A stretch of DNA of 64,000 nucleotides from Ophiura sarsii (taxonomy: Eukaryota > Echinodermata > Ophiuroidea > Amphilepidida > Ophiuridae). Below, piece by piece: positions 20,170 to 32,932 of the stretch (position 1 is the first letter of the stretch; every line of letters begins with the position of its first letter). Made by a program: the position numbers and the translations under genes. The notes beneath the pieces are model-generated. The model searched no databases. It was not told the DNA's origin and worked only from the letters and a program-made list of their open reading frames with translations. Location of the stretch: NCBI GenBank assembly GCA_035610835.1, contig CM069454.1, positions 62,001 to 126,000 of the forward strand. Reading direction: 5' to 3'.

Positions 20170-21570
20170 CTGTTTTGGGAAACATATATGATGTTGAAAA
20201 GAGTAAACTTGGGTAGCCAAGCGCTTTCCCTTTTCATAATGCAAACAAACGTGATCTAATTTCAGGGGATTTTTAAAACTTTTTTTAACCCTTTATTTCC
20301 ATCATACAAGTATGTTGCATCAACTAGTAATACTAAATGTGAGCTCATACGCTTGAACTAGAATTTAGATTTATGTACTTGGTGACAGTTCTTATTAATA
20401 AAGGTCAAGTTATTAACCTGTTGTAAATTCTACCCTGCAATTTTACAGTTGCCTGGTGTCATAATAAAACTGGAAAGTTACGCTTGTTGAAAAGACATTT
20501 GTTATTAAAATGTGCTGATGTACAAACAACAAAAATAAATTTCTTTCAATAATCTGTCCCCTGCGGGATGGTGTAATTTTATGTTATAACTCTTTTTTTA
20601 ACCCACCCTGTATATTGCAAAAAGTTCTGATGACACCAGATAGTCTTTCATGACACACAATTTATGCATGGGTAAATAATTTAACTCTGCTGGTACCCTG
20701 CCTACTGGATCAACGTGCCATATTAGCCATCCATGGATGAGTGGAGCCCATTGATGCAGGGAACCAGCATTATTTATAGGGATGGTTCATATTGAATTAA
20801 CGTCGCCATTTTGTTTCACTGGTGTTAGCTAGACGCTTGTTATTTTATCATGACTCTTGTGTTTTTTCCACATTTATAGTGAAAAACTTACAGACCGTGT
20901 TATTTAAAATACATGGTATTATTATTCATACAGTTGTATTATGAAATTCATATTGAAGGGCTTACAGAAACTAACTCAATTAATATAATTTACAGCGTAG
21001 GTATAAGACTCGACCAAGCGTAGCACAATATTTCCTGTACAGCTCCATGAATGCCTGATAACAGAAGGTCGTGGTAAGTGCATGCTTTCAACCATGGACT
21101 TATCAGATAAGTCCATGTTTCAACAAACAACAAAACTGTATTATTATTACAGGTCGCAACAAACTTTTAACTAAATGGAAGCTGCCTTTTTATTAAAAAA
21201 TGAAGGAATCTGGTTATACCATATGTACATTTTGTTGCAGTTGATCCACCATGTAATCAGGTATTTATTTTCTAGTAGTTCAACCCTGACTCTACAAAAA
21301 AAAGTATAAGTATACATGCTCCAAATATTAAGGACAAGGGATATATTCTCGAGTGTCATCAAAATATGTCATATTATATGTTGGAGCTAATTAGAGTTAT
21401 GATCATGTATTACCTGGTATATACATGTAGTTACTCTTCTGAGGGCTGTAAGGGTTACAAAGTTATGTGCGCTATAATTAGATGTTGGCATTTATAGTAT
21501 GGGGTCAAGGAGTAAATTGGGTGCTAATTCAATATTGCCTAAAAATGCCAAAAAAAATCTTCTTCTTTTT
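20170..21570. other. Non-coding stretch
   Basis: No gene or clear repeat recognised. AT-rich with scattered poly-A/T runs; a CACCCTGTATATTGC segment near 20604 resembles a MITE end. Confidence 0.35.
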
Positions 21571-21574
21571 ATTC

Positions 21575-22180
21575 TTTTTTTTTCATTTATTCAACAGGCT
21601 TACAACACCAAAATAGACACAAAAGAATAAAGGAGGTCTGCTGAGCAGCCAGGGAGCACTGAAAGCACAAAAGAGGTGCTCCCAATTCAGCAGATCTCTA
21701 CAACACAAGAAAATAAAACATACACAGACCTATAAATAGACAAAATTAAAAATTGGTTTGCTACATGTGGTACGTGAGATCGAGTCTCTATGATGGAATA
21801 GTAGACCATAGAATTGGGAATTGAACCTAGAGGCAAAATTTGTAGGAGTCGGTCTACATGTAGGTGTAATAGATTGTTTGAATGTTTGTTGTGTCTAGGA
21901 TTAATAATCCACCTGCAAAAAGGAAATACACTGGTATTTAGTTAAACAAGAACAAGCAAATGAAACGGAAAGGTAAGTCGACTGGTTTAGAAGAATTCCA
22001 AAGTTTTTGAGTGTGTCGATCTTCATACAATTGAGCGCTCCCCTACATTGACAAAGAATCATCCTTGATGCACGATGCTGGATTTGTTCAACGGTTTTAC
22101 AATATTACATTTTTTATACACATTCGAAACAGGTGAGCAATAGTCAAGAATCTGTAAATACAGTTTGAGAAGATATATTG
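21575..22180 (-). pseudogene. LINE 3' end, minus strand
   Basis: Minus-strand reading gives broken RT C-terminal text (LDYCSPV, then IQHRASRMIL and LKNFGILLNQS), a long 3' UTR and a tail with GTTGAATAAATG followed by A-rich sequence at about 21575-21600. It is 5'-truncated with frameshifts. Confidence 0.65.
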
Positions 22181-22954
22181 TGTTTTGCTACCTGCGACAA
22201 CTCTGATGAAACCTAACAGTTTATTATGTACATGAGTTTGCATAAAACCATGGGTATAGGGATCCAGAAATATTATAAGAATTCCCTAATATAATATGTA
22301 AAGTAAATGGTGAGCGTCTGGTACAGGAGTTCGGGGGCCAAGCGGTGCTAGTCATGACGGTCAGTTTTTTCAATCTCAAATATTTTTAATCGGACGGATT
22401 GGGCCTACGTCAGTGGCATAGATAGGTTTTTTCATATTAGAAAGTAAACCAACAAGACACTTCTGATAAATGAAATATGTGCAAGTATTTTTTCTAATTT
22501 TCACTAAATTTGCAAATGATTGCGGGTGCACATCATGCATTAGTAGCGCGAAAAGAAAATCTTTATACATCTGACCATCTTAATTCCATGATTCCCCTTG
22601 CATTTGTAGGGGGCACATTACATAATGCCCTCCATGTGCCCTCCCCCGGTTCCGCCACCCGGGTGTCTATTAATTATTCATGGTTAATAAGATGCCTGTT
22701 CTGTTCTTTACAGGGAAAACAAGTTGGCTCCCAATCCCAACGGGCACACTAAAAGCACAGTGGCAAACGGACGTCAGATCAACAGGGCACAGTGGTTGAA
22801 AGGCAAGTTAGCGGTGAACAATAGCGAAGGTCAATTTATCACCAAAACGAACCGTGCAATTTCGAACCGCGCACTTTGGGTACTTAAACACCAGTTAAAC
22901 TCCCGCGGAAATTGAACCATCGGTTTCAAGAGTGATCTTGAGGTAATCAATAAT
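22181..22954. other. Non-coding stretch
   Basis: No feature recognised; the short frames here lack similarity or gene context. Confidence 0.35.
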
Positions 22955-23231
22955 CAGTGGCGGATACAGGGGGGGGGGCGGAGGGGGCGGGCGCCCCCCG
23001 TAAATTTTTTCAATATACCTTTAACGTGTACGCGCCCCCCGTAACATTTGACAATATACCTTTTTTGTGTACCACTTTACCTTTTTCAGAGACATAGGTA
23101 GGTTCCGTTGGTACATTTGCCACTTGTACCATTCGATTTTTTTTCCCGGTTTTGGGACAACCACATTGGGGACCTTTTACGATTTTTTGGGTTTCAGCCC
23201 CCCGTAAATTTTAATCCTGGATCCGCCACTG
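22955..23231. mobile_element. hAT-like MITE
   Basis: Ends CAGTGGCGGATACAGG and CCTGGATCCGCCACTG. The 8 bases on each side (TCAATAAT, ATAATAAT) match at 6 positions, compatible with a degraded 8-bp duplication in AT-rich DNA. The interior repeats CCCCCCGTAA three times. Confidence 0.7.
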
Positions 23232-23753
23232 ATAATAATAAGTAATAATAATAAGAGGACCTGTCTTACAAACGTATTGAATCCAACTAGTCTATGACAT
23301 CTACATGCTTGTATTTCACATCGGCATTTTACAAATCCGTCGATATCGAAAATGAAATGCGTCCGAGTACATGTAGTACATTGATATGCCAAACAGCTGT
23401 CTTAAACAGCGAAATTACACAATTTTCGTGAATTGAGATAAATGAAGGTTTTAGCAGAGCTCATTCTTAAATTGGTTTTACTGCGTGACCATTTAAGTAC
23501 ATTAAAAGTAATTTGAAGTAAGAGCTAAATTTGGAACCATTGGCATTCTGTTCATTTGTCCATTCGTGTGCGATCGCGTTATATTTTCATTTTTAAACGG
23601 ATTGCGGGCTATGTGCATAGGAGAAACAACTTTCGAGGAAATCTTTTTCAACTGACTAACTAAAAAACTGTGATTTCCTTTTTATTTAACAAATGAAGAT
23701 TTTGCATTATGTGGCTCGAAAATGGTTTGAATCTTTACCACGATTGTATAGTT

Positions 23754-23800
23754 TCCCTTGATAGCTCAGTTGGTATAGCGTTCGCCTTTAGCTCGATCCT
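23754..23800 (+). repeat. tRNA-like 5' half, SINE remnant
   Basis: TAGCTCAGTTGGTATAGCG is a good tRNA D-arm/A-box sequence, but no anticodon or T arm follows. Most likely the head of a truncated tRNA-derived SINE, not a functional tRNA. Confidence 0.4.
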
Positions 23801-23854
23801 GTGGCTGACCACAATGTCATATGATTTTTTTGCTATAAATTATATTTTTTTATA

Positions 23855-25790
23855 AACTGCTCAAAAAAGGTTTGGAATATTTTTTCAAGCACAAGATTTT
23901 CAAATATCGCAGGATATGTGCATTAAGTGTTATCCATGTAAAGCTGATGTGTTCATCTTTACAATGATACCAAATGTGAAGCAATCCCTTGCTCCAGTGC
24001 TCAGCTTCTTATGTTGAGAACATAGGAAGGTTGCAATCTGACCAAATAGTGCCAAAATCAACACTATTTTGTGCTTAAAAATCAATTAAGATCATCACAC
24101 TACACTGTGTGGGATGGTCAATGTAACACTATTAAACAGACGACAAAGATAGTCTTTTGAGCACGAAATGGCGTTGATTTTGGCACATTCAGATTGTGAC
24201 CTCCCCATGTTCTCAAGCAAGTAGCTGAAACACTGGAGCAAGGGATTCCTTCAAATGTGGTATCATTGTAAAGATGAACACATCAGCTTTATGGATATAT
24301 AAGGGCAATTCCACGCGTTGCGGAATGACATTTACACACAAAAATCCACTTTCTTTTGGGTGTAAAACCCAGAGATTTGTAGTTACTCCCCATTTTACAA
24401 CTTTATTTGATAATAGCGATTGATACTCAAAAAATAAACCTAGGGAAAAAATTAGACTGCGCTTCCAAGTATCCTAATTTGCATATGCAAATTTGCGTTG
24501 CGGAATGACGCAGACGATTGGTGTTTTTTTTACATGTTTACACAAAGTGAAAACTCTGTGAACTTTTTAGAGTGTATCATTATTGAAGTTACTTTTTAGA
24601 AGGTTTGAAGTTTTAGCTAACTGACAAAAGCATTTTCATAAAACTTAATCATCAGCTATTAGGATGTCTAGTAGGTCATCAAAAAATAAAAGTAGGTGTT
24701 GCGGAATGATGTTGCGGAATGACAGTGTGAATTTGTGTGCAAAACTCCATAGAGAAAAGAAAAAACATATGCTTTAATATGCATAAAAAATAAAAGAAAG
24801 AGTAATCAGTGGCATTTCATATGTTATAAATTCGTGAATATAAGTAACCCAACTATTTTCACATTGAAATCATCATTTACAAGTAAAGTAGCCATGATTT
24901 TGTGATAAAGTTGCCAAATTCAACAGCTTGCACATCAAAGTTGCCTAATTCAGCAAATTATGAGTTTTCATCAATTTTGAAACTTTTTTAGAAGTTTAGA
25001 GTCCATATTTGAATGAATTATCATAAATAAGGATGATCTTATACCAAGTACACAAAAATATCACAATTTGCTCAATAAATTGCTTAAATATAGGGACTAA
25101 TACCTTTGTCATTCCGCACCGTCATTCCGCAACACGTCATTCCGCAACGCTCGTTGCTATTAATTAACAGAATTTTCCAATTTTTTTTTGGTCATTGTGA
25201 AGCATGTCAATTGTGTGCAGAGAAAAAATAGTTAAATGAAAATAGAGTACATTTTTTTTCTTGCTATCCTAAAAAATTGTACTTTTGCGTTGCGGAATGA
25301 CATGAGATTATGCAATGCATACTAATTACCTGGATTAACGAGGCTTATTGGCCGTTGATCAAAATTAAATTTATATCAAAACTTTTCCCATCAGTACTAC
25401 TATTGTGCCTGACATTTATTTAAACATCATACCTATGTGTCTAAAAGATATGGAATAAATAAAAACAAGCCTTTTCACTGATTTTGTAAGCTGCAAATAT
25501 GCAAATTTATGCTAATTAGCTAGTTTATACATCAAAAAACATAGAAATATAATATAAAAGCTGAATGCAAACTGCTAAAAAACAAAGTATCGCTAAACAA
25601 ACTAAAAATTCCTGAACTTTGGACTCTTGCCTACATTATAGGCATAGAATTAAACTTTGGATGCACATTTGAAATTTTGGCTATTTGGTTGACATTTGCT
25701 TGGAATTGCCCATAACACTTAATGAACATATCCCGCAATATTTGATAATGTTGTGCTTGAAAAAATATTCCAAAGTTTTTTTGAGCAGTT
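23855..25790. mobile_element. Foldback MITE, AACTGCTC family, split by a nested element
   Basis: TA-flanked ends AACTGCTCAAAAAA and TTTTTTTGAGCAGTT. Long inverted arms (TGATGTGTTCATCTTTACAA and complement; 23940-24050 with 24175-24296). The right arm is interrupted at 24302 and continues after 25711. Relatives: 31808-32273 and 45667-47024. Confidence 0.75.
24303..25711. mobile_element. 1.4-kb nested element with GGGCAATTCCA ends
   Basis: ATAA at 24299-24302 and 25712-25715 flanks inverted ends GGGCAATTCCA and TGGAATTGCCC. The interior has at least eight copies, in both orientations, of GTTGCGGAATGA(C) (about 24318, 24493, 24697, 24710, 25108-25147 and 25286). No transposase frame is present, so it is non-autonomous. 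Confidence 0.8.
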
Positions 25791-25944
25791 TATTTAATAT
25801 ATATATTTATGATTGTTTGATTTATTTATTTCATGAGTTTAACAGATCCCACATTTAAGTGATAGTTTATAATCTCAAATTTAAGTGATAGGCCTACCTC
25901 AATATGCTTAGGAGTGACTTTTTTATGCTCAGGATCAGTGACTA

Positions 25945-26595
25945 TATGTGTGGTGGTATGGGAAAACCCGTCGGAAGTCGCTAGTGTTAATATTGAGATA
26001 TCTGGGTCATACCAAAATATTCCTAACAAATGAGTTCCAAGTCAATTTTCCAACTTTGGCCCCAATATAGAGCTTACACCTTGAACTTTAGTCTCCATGA
26101 GTTTTTTATGCAACATTCCAGATGTGAAGTTTATTTTAGTACTTTTCTGAACCTTGCTTATCAAATTTTATGTGTAAAATGCTATGTTTACGTAAAATGA
26201 CATTGTTACCATGGTAACCCCTTGTGAATTCCGACAATGCATTGTAAAGATTTTGAAAGTGAAGAACTTACAATTGTTAATAATATCGCAAAAAACTAGG
26301 TTCATATCAAAAGTCCTTTTCATATGACAAGCTATTCTGTGTGATATAACAATGTAGTTTTATTATTATTAGAGCATTTAAAAGATTTTGTGTACACCTT
26401 TGAATTGTCAGTTTCAATTTTCAGTGTTGCGTTTAAACTTGCCGCCTTTAAAATACTATAACTGTAATTCTAGATGGAATTTCTGAAAAATTTAAAGTCC
26501 TATACTCAGAAGAGTATGAAGCTCTCTGCCAAAGAAAAAAAACCAAGTTGCTAGAAAATGACCATGTGAAGGGTTTTCCCATGCCACCACACATA
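25945..26595. mobile_element. MITE with 26-bp inverted ends
   Basis: ATATGTGTGGTGGTATGGGA near the left end is mirrored by GGGTTTTCCCATGCCACCAC at the right, with TA-type flanks. About 650 bp, non-coding. Confidence 0.65.
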
Positions 26596-26599
26596 TATG

Positions 26600-27276
26600 A
26601 CGGTCCATTATGTGAAATTCTGAAGATGGTTTTTTATGACAAAAATTAATGTTTTGCTGCATTTACACCTGATTTGCCTCATTTTGTGTCGTGTGTCTTT
26701 TGAAACCAGTATTTGAGTGGGTGAAGGAATAACTTCAGCACAATCGCACCCACGTGGACCATTCGATTGAGCAACATGGCCATAGTGATTGCAGAAGTGT
26801 GAAAAAGGTTCCAAATTTTGATGTTGGATTAGAGCTCAAGATGATGCGGCAACATTTGTCTTAAACACTCAAAAACAATCTGAAGGAGGAATATGAAACA
26901 TCTTATTATAATCAGCTATCATCCTGTGAACTGATTTTTTACGGCGTTCAAAAACAAGGTATTTACGGACATTATCCACCTGATTTCGACACCGTTTCAT
27001 CTTGTTCATGTCAATTTTTACTCTGATGTAGCTGCATGTTTTCACACATTTCAGGGTAAACTTGACTTTATATACATTAATTAAATTGAATAAATATTGA
27101 ATGGGAGGGATATATTTTAATTGATCAACGATCGAATGTCTTGTTTTGATTATATTTCGGCATGAATAAACGTTTCTTATTTTGATCTACGTAATTTTAT
27201 ACATTTATTTTTCTGTACAGTATTTACCGCAGGGCGCCCTCGCCTTGATAATTTGGAATTTGAGGTCAAATCGAAG
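26600..27276. other. Region upstream of the CARD-NACHT gene
   Basis: Would hold the promoter and 5' UTR of the downstream gene. I see no convincing core promoter. A CAGGGCGCCCTCG at 27231-27243 just before the first coding exon could be a splice acceptor or leader. Confidence 0.3.
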
Positions 27277-27361
27277 ATGCCTTTCGACATCATGTACGAC
27301 AGTAGGGGCGTCAAAAGAAGAGCACAGATGGATATAGAAAACGAGCCAAGGGCATCTCATG
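27277..27361 (+). CDS. CARD-NACHT gene, coding exon 1
   Basis: Starts ATGCCTTTCGAC and encodes 28 residues with a basic patch (VKRRAQ). The donor is G/GTAAGAAT. One base is left over, completed by TG at the next acceptor. Confidence 0.6.
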
Positions 27362-30300
27362 GTAAGAATGACATACAGATCTAGGTCAAATAGGTTCCCC
27401 TACAACAATTTCCAATTCCTTTGAAGCTATAAATTAAGATGGGTTTGTCTAAAGTGAAAAATATCAGGATTTGCACACAAGCAATATGTTAATGTTTTGG
27501 TAATGATCGGGGTTAAAGGCATAAAATACAAAACCAATGGATGTGCATTAAAATTGATTAACGATCAAAACTCAATGAATCTTGAGAAAAGGTAATTGGT
27601 TTCTCAAAAATGTTTGAATCCTGTCAAGATATACATTGAACAAAATTACTAAAAATACAGAAATCTCAGATTTTATATGAATTGAGGGCAACCATCAAAT
27701 CTCTGAATACCCGTAATATTGATCATGGACCTATAATTATTATATTCTGCCAACAGTGATGATGAGAGATGATGAGAGAACCAAAGTGCAAACGATCATA
27801 AAAAGATTACATCCGAGACTTCGTAGTCAATTGAATCTTAATGAAGAGTTTTTGATAGAGCTCAAGGCAACAGATCCAGAAGTAATATCAGATGAGGAGC
27901 ATGACAAATTAAGAACGAAAACTGGCGCCGAAAGGATAGACTACTTTCTTGAATTGATTAAGTTGAAGCCAACTGGTGCTTACTTTTCGTTTATGGAGGT
28001 TCTTGGAAGAAAAGATGGTGAACTGTACAATATCGTCCAACTCCTAAACGTTCCGACCACAATGCAAGGTATGCAAACAATTTTAAAATACAACAAAGGG
28101 GAAAAACAGGTTGTACATGGGTGCAGTGAGCACTACATACCCCACTCGCTATTAAACAAAAAAGTCATTGAATATTATAGAGAATACATAATCCAATACC
28201 CATGAGTGACTTGAGCATTATGGATATTGGGACACTTTTAGGGACCTGAATGGGACTTAGTAGGACCAGAGACAATTAATAATATCCAGGCAACTTGTCC
28301 ATGAAGAGGATTTTGGGCCCCCGAGTTTGGGAGAACATTTCCCCAAATGTTAACATTTTCTTGAACATTTTGAGTCCCCTAACTGACCAAAAAAACACCT
28401 CAGAATAGATTAGAACAAACAAACAAAAACTGCTCAACCAACGGACCCTACCATAGAGGTTCGTCAAAATGTACAACAGAGTTCTACTTAAGGGGGGACT
28501 TAAGGAAGTTTTTTGTTGAATTTTGTTAGTGCTGTAATTATTGAACCATGACTCAAATGTATATAAAAGTATACCTTTTTAGAAAAGAAAATGGATCAGA
28601 GAATCCAAATTTGGCATCAATTTTGACCAAAAATGTTGATCTTTTGATAAAATCACAAAAAACCACCCAATTTTTTTGAACAAAGCTAACAAACATAATT
28701 TTGAGTTAAAAATGCCCAAATCACTTGATGATGTTAAGACACTAATGAAGGGACAATTTTTTTTTTTAACCTAATCCAATATTTTTTGAAATTTTGACAA
28801 AAATAAAAATCCATTTTTCAAGTTTTTTGGCACTTTTTGGTCAAAATTTTCAAAAATATTAGATTAGGTTTAAAAAAAAAAAATCGTCCCTTCATTAGTA
28901 TCTCAACATCATTATAAAGTGATTTTGAAATTTTTTGACTCAAAATTATTTTTGTTAGCTTTGTTCAAAAAAAATGTGGGTCAAAAAAGTGAATTTTGTG
29001 ATTTTCTCAAAAAATCTACTTTTTTGGTCAAAATTGACGCCAAATTTGGATTCTCTGATCCATTTCCTTTCCAAAAATGTATACTTTTATATGCATTTGA
29101 TTAATAGTTTAATAATTACAGCACTCACAAAATTCAAAAAATCAAAGTCCCCCCTTAAATCACATTAGAGGTAAAACTTGTTTCCAAGTCATACAGGATT
29201 TTTCATTTTAAACAGGGCCAAATACAAACCAAATTTTAGAAAGAACAAAATTTGTTTCCAAAGTAAATTATACCTAGGGTATCACAAAAGTTGTAACACC
29301 TGTTTAGAGATGTGTAGGACCAAACAGAAAACAGAATAGAGAAAACTTGTAAAATTATTTTAATACAGAACTTGATCCCTTTAATGATTAATATAAAACA
29401 CATGCTGAAAGGTTTGATCATAATACCATTGTTCAATTTGGGCAAGGCCCATATCTGTCTCACTATCCCTGCAAAATTGTAGACGTGAAAGATGATAATA
29501 TCTACATTGATGCCTCCATGGAATAGCTCATCTTAATCCACAACCTTCACAGCGAACAGCTGTACTCCATGTACAAACTGATGTCATGGGTTACAAAAAT
29601 AGATAGCATATAGTTTCGTTTTGACCAAAATATAGGTGCATATCTTACCACACTTAAAGGTAGATGACCCGATCACATTTTCGTAACACAGAATTATTTC
29701 AAACATACGGAGATTTTCAAATCATGAAAGCTCGTATTTTTCTCATCATCATACTGAAATTTGACGGCCTAAATCGGTATAATTACGGAGAAATCGATGA
29801 AATAACGTCGAATTACCGCGAATGGTGGTAACCACCGATATAGTTTGTGTACTACTCAATGGGTATAGTTCACAGCATCTTGTGCGTCTAAAATAAGAAC
29901 CATTAGAGCTATGCAACTCAAACTTTGGAACACGACTTTTTTAAGGATGACCTTTCATGTAGAATAGAAAACTTCAAGTTGAAAATCGGAATGTGATCGG
30001 GTCATCTACCTTTAAGTTTGTGTACTGTTTGATATATACCTTCCTGAAAACAAAGTATTCATTTTTTATAAATATACCGATTCCTCTACGATAAAACTGG
30101 TATTATGATATTAATGATCTTATTATTGGAATGAAACAAGCATGGTTATTTGTTCACTACATTTGACCTGTTTCAAAAATAATTAATGTTACCAAAGAAT
30201 TAATTCATGGCTAATATTTTTGGATTCATAATTAATTTCAGAAAGTGAATTCGGGCTACAGCAATTCCAAGATGTGATAAGGCGAAATTACCTGAAATTT

Positions 30301-30774
30301 ACGAGGCATTCAAAACAGCAATCAGTCCAACAAATACAAACCAATCCATTTTTGTCTCCCGAATATGAAAAGGATCATCCCATTGCATTGGATCACATCT
30401 TTGTTGACCTCTTCAAGCAACCTAACGGTACAAAGTTGGACAATGAAAAGTTGGAAGCTCTGAAAACAAATAGAGGACAAAGATCGGATAGAGAAGGTGA
30501 AGGAGGGAGTGGTAGTACATTACTTGCAAACATTGCGTACGAATGGGCCTTACGAGAGAAAGCCTCTGGATTATTGCAGTACAAATTGGTATTTTTACTC
30601 AGTATGCAAGAAATACAAGGTAAGACAGCTAGTATCATAGATCTTATCTTCGAACAGCTTCTACCAGACAGCAAGGAATCAAAAGAAGGCCTTAAAGCTT
30701 ATATCATATCTCATCCTAGAGATGTATTACTCTTACTTGATGGTCTACATGAAGATACCCAGCTAACCATATAA
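27277..30774 (+). CDS. CARD-NACHT (NLR-like) protein, truncated and with a defective P-loop
   Basis: Three coding exons (27277-27361, 27757-28068, 30242-30774) join in phase to about 308 residues. Residues about 35-120 form a CARD (RLRSQLNLNEEFL, ISDEEHDKLRT, YFSFMEVLGRKDGELYNI), a death-fold adaptor domain. The last exon is the start of a NACHT ATPase: YEWAL, LVFLLSMQEI and the Walker B strand DVLLLLDGLHE. The Walker A reads GEGGSGST, one residue short: the lysine of GxGGxGK(S/T) is absent. A stop follows 6 residues after Walker B, and no LRR or WD repeats are seen downstream. NLRs sense microbial or danger signals in the cytosol; many marine invertebrates have expanded sets. This copy may be a pseudogene or a decoy-type adaptor. 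Confidence 0.7.
27757..28068 (+). CDS. CARD-NACHT gene, exon 2 (CARD)
   Basis: Acceptor CTGCCAACAG/TG, donor CAAG/GTATGC. Encodes the whole CARD. The frame stays open past the donor to 28205, so a read-through product of CARD alone is possible. Confidence 0.7.
28492..29154. mobile_element. Foldback MITE with TTAA duplication
   Basis: TTAA at 28488-28491 and 29155-29158. Ends GGGGGGACTT and AAAGTCCCCCC; both halves are inverted copies almost throughout. Lies in the intron of the CARD-NACHT gene. Confidence 0.85.
29658..30011. mobile_element. MITE with TTAA duplication
   Basis: TTAA at 29654-29657 and 30012-30015, ends AGGTAGATGACCCGATCACA and its complement. Shares the TTAA target and AGGTA start with the 19395-19784 element. 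Second MITE in the same intron. Confidence 0.85.
30242..30774 (+). CDS. CARD-NACHT gene, exon 3 (NACHT fragment)
   Basis: Acceptor TTAATTTCAG/AAAGTG joins in phase to exon 2. It carries the damaged P-loop (30498-30524) and Walker B (30721-30753), ending at TAA 30772-30774. Confidence 0.7.
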
Positions 30775-31800
30775 ATGTTGTGCAAACTTTGTGGCACGAC
30801 AGACTCGAACATGGCCAGACAAAAAAGGGATGTCAATGAATGCAAGAACAGCTAGAAAAAAGCCCTTATCCCATAAATGCAAGCAACATTCTTCTTCACA
30901 TCCTTGAAAGACTGAGACCTCATCTTGAAACCTCTTGAGACCTCATCTTGAAAGAGAACTTCATCATGAGACCTCATCTTAAAAGAGAACAAGTTGGTTT
31001 TGGAGAGGCCATGGTACTAGAAATCACACGCAAATATTCGCCACATCATTAAAAAAAAAGGAACATAAAAGGAAGGTATATTTTTTGTTTTGTAGACTAT
31101 ATACCATCATATCATAATGAATAGTGGACAAACCACTTCAAATAAGAGTGATTTTAGGTATTTATGCTATAGGGAAATTTGGGGTATATAAATCTAAGAA
31201 ATTGTTGATTTAGAGCAATTTTACTAAATCTCCTGTTTGAATGGTGGCTATTTTGGAATGAAAAATCTTAGATAACATTTAAGGTATAATTTTGATATAT
31301 TTTGTGGGCATCCCATGGGAATAATCTAAATAAGATTTTAAAGACACCACCACAATGCATTGCGTTTTTGCAAAATGCCCTTAGTCTGGTCTCCATCACT
31401 GCATATAGATACATATAACTATATAAGACACAATAGCTAATTAATAAGACGAAACAAATTTGCTCAGTTATTAATTTCATAGTGTTTAGCGATATCAGAA
31501 AAATTTTATAATCGGAAATTAATAGATCAATATCGAGATTAATCACCATTTTGGAACTGTTTTGGAACTTCCGAAAATCAAACGACCCGCTGGCATATTA
31601 AATTTCATACATTAAATGCAAAAATAATGACCAAACAATGTCATTATTCCATTCCATGAATTCAGCAGAGCAAATATAATACTGGGCTTCTGTGATGATC
31701 TGATAGAGAGTGCACAGTTGAATCAATTGTGAAATTCAAATCTTGTTCAGTTTTTTAAATATACACTTATCTAAATGAGCATAAAACATGTTTTCCTCAA
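30775..31800. other. Region after the CARD-NACHT gene
   Basis: No leucine-rich or other NLR domain recognised in any frame. GAGACCTCATCTTGAAA is repeated three times at 30905-30985, suggesting decay by local duplication. The rest is AT-rich. Confidence 0.4.
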
Positions 31801-31807
31801 CCAACTA

Positions 31808-32273
31808 AACTGCTCACAAAAAGTATCGAAACACTTAGAAATGATCCAATATATAACGGCTCGAAAAGGTATGCATTGATCGAAGCAAATAACCAAGTGC
31901 ATAATTTTATTCTGCGCATTTTGACACCTCGATCGTTGAGATACGATGTTACGGAGTGGAGTTATTGTCATTTCAATGATCGTGGGTCCAGTTTCAAAAG
32001 TGACACTCATCCCTATTGAAAATCACGAATCTGATCATTCTAAACAGTAATGCAAATCTCTTTCTATAGGATGATTGTCACTTTTGAAACTGGACCCATG
32101 CCCATTGAAATGACAATAACTCCGCTCCGCAACATCGTATCTCATCGATCGAGGTGTTAAAATACGCAGAACAAAATTATGCACTTGGATATTTGCTTCG
32201 ATTAATGCATACCCTTTCGAGCCGTTATATATTGGATCATTTCTAAGTGTTTCGATACTTTTTGTGAGCAGTT
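31808..32273. mobile_element. Foldback MITE, AACTGCTC family
   Basis: TA-flanked AACTGCTCACAAAAAGTATC and its complement. The two halves mirror each other nearly fully (CACTTAGAAATGATCC, GATACGATGTTACGGAG, GTCCAGTTTCAAAAGTGAC). Confidence 0.85.
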
Positions 32274-32400
32274 TAAATTTCTCTTGAAAGCTAATGAGAC
32301 AGCTTCTCTTCCAGTTCACCTAGTGGGACTGAATGCCACTTAATCACTCTTCAAAAATATAGGACTGACTTACAAGAAAGGTCATTTGACTGAACATATA

Positions 32401-32928
32401 AAGGGTTCAACAAAAGAAAGTATACCACTTTGTGTGTGTCATTTTGAGTAACATTCCTTTGACCAAACAGGCTAGATAGGCATTTAGATGAATCTTTTAG
32501 GCATAATTTGATACCAAATGTGCCCCCTAACAACAAAGATAAAGCATGATTAGCACCATTTAAAGAAAATTGGTCACTTTTCTAAAGTCACATTTTCAAC
32601 GCACGCAAGCCGCGAGAAAATGCTGCTCGTGGCACTTTGTATGGCCGGGAATGATCACACAGTGTTGGGTTGTGCCTGAGCGAACGGGCTATTTGATTAT
32701 ACAGGTAACATATGTGGTCTTTTCTTCCCGCGTATGTGTATTGAAAATGTGACTTTTGAAAAGTGATTTATTTTCTTTAAATGGTGCTAATCATGGTTTA
32801 TATTTGTTGTTAGGGGTCAAATTTGGTATCAAATCTAAATGCCTATCTAGCCTGTTTGGTCCAAAAAAAATTGAATGTTTCTCAAAATGACGTAAATTAA
32901 GTGGTATACTTTCTTTTGTTGAACCCTT
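32401..32928. mobile_element. Foldback MITE with TA duplication
   Basis: AAGGGTTCAACAAAAGAAAG with AGTATACCACTT is mirrored by AAGTGGTATACTTTC and GAACCCTT; TA flanks both ends. Inverted arms extend about 200 bp each. Confidence 0.85.
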
Positions 32929-32932
32929 TACA

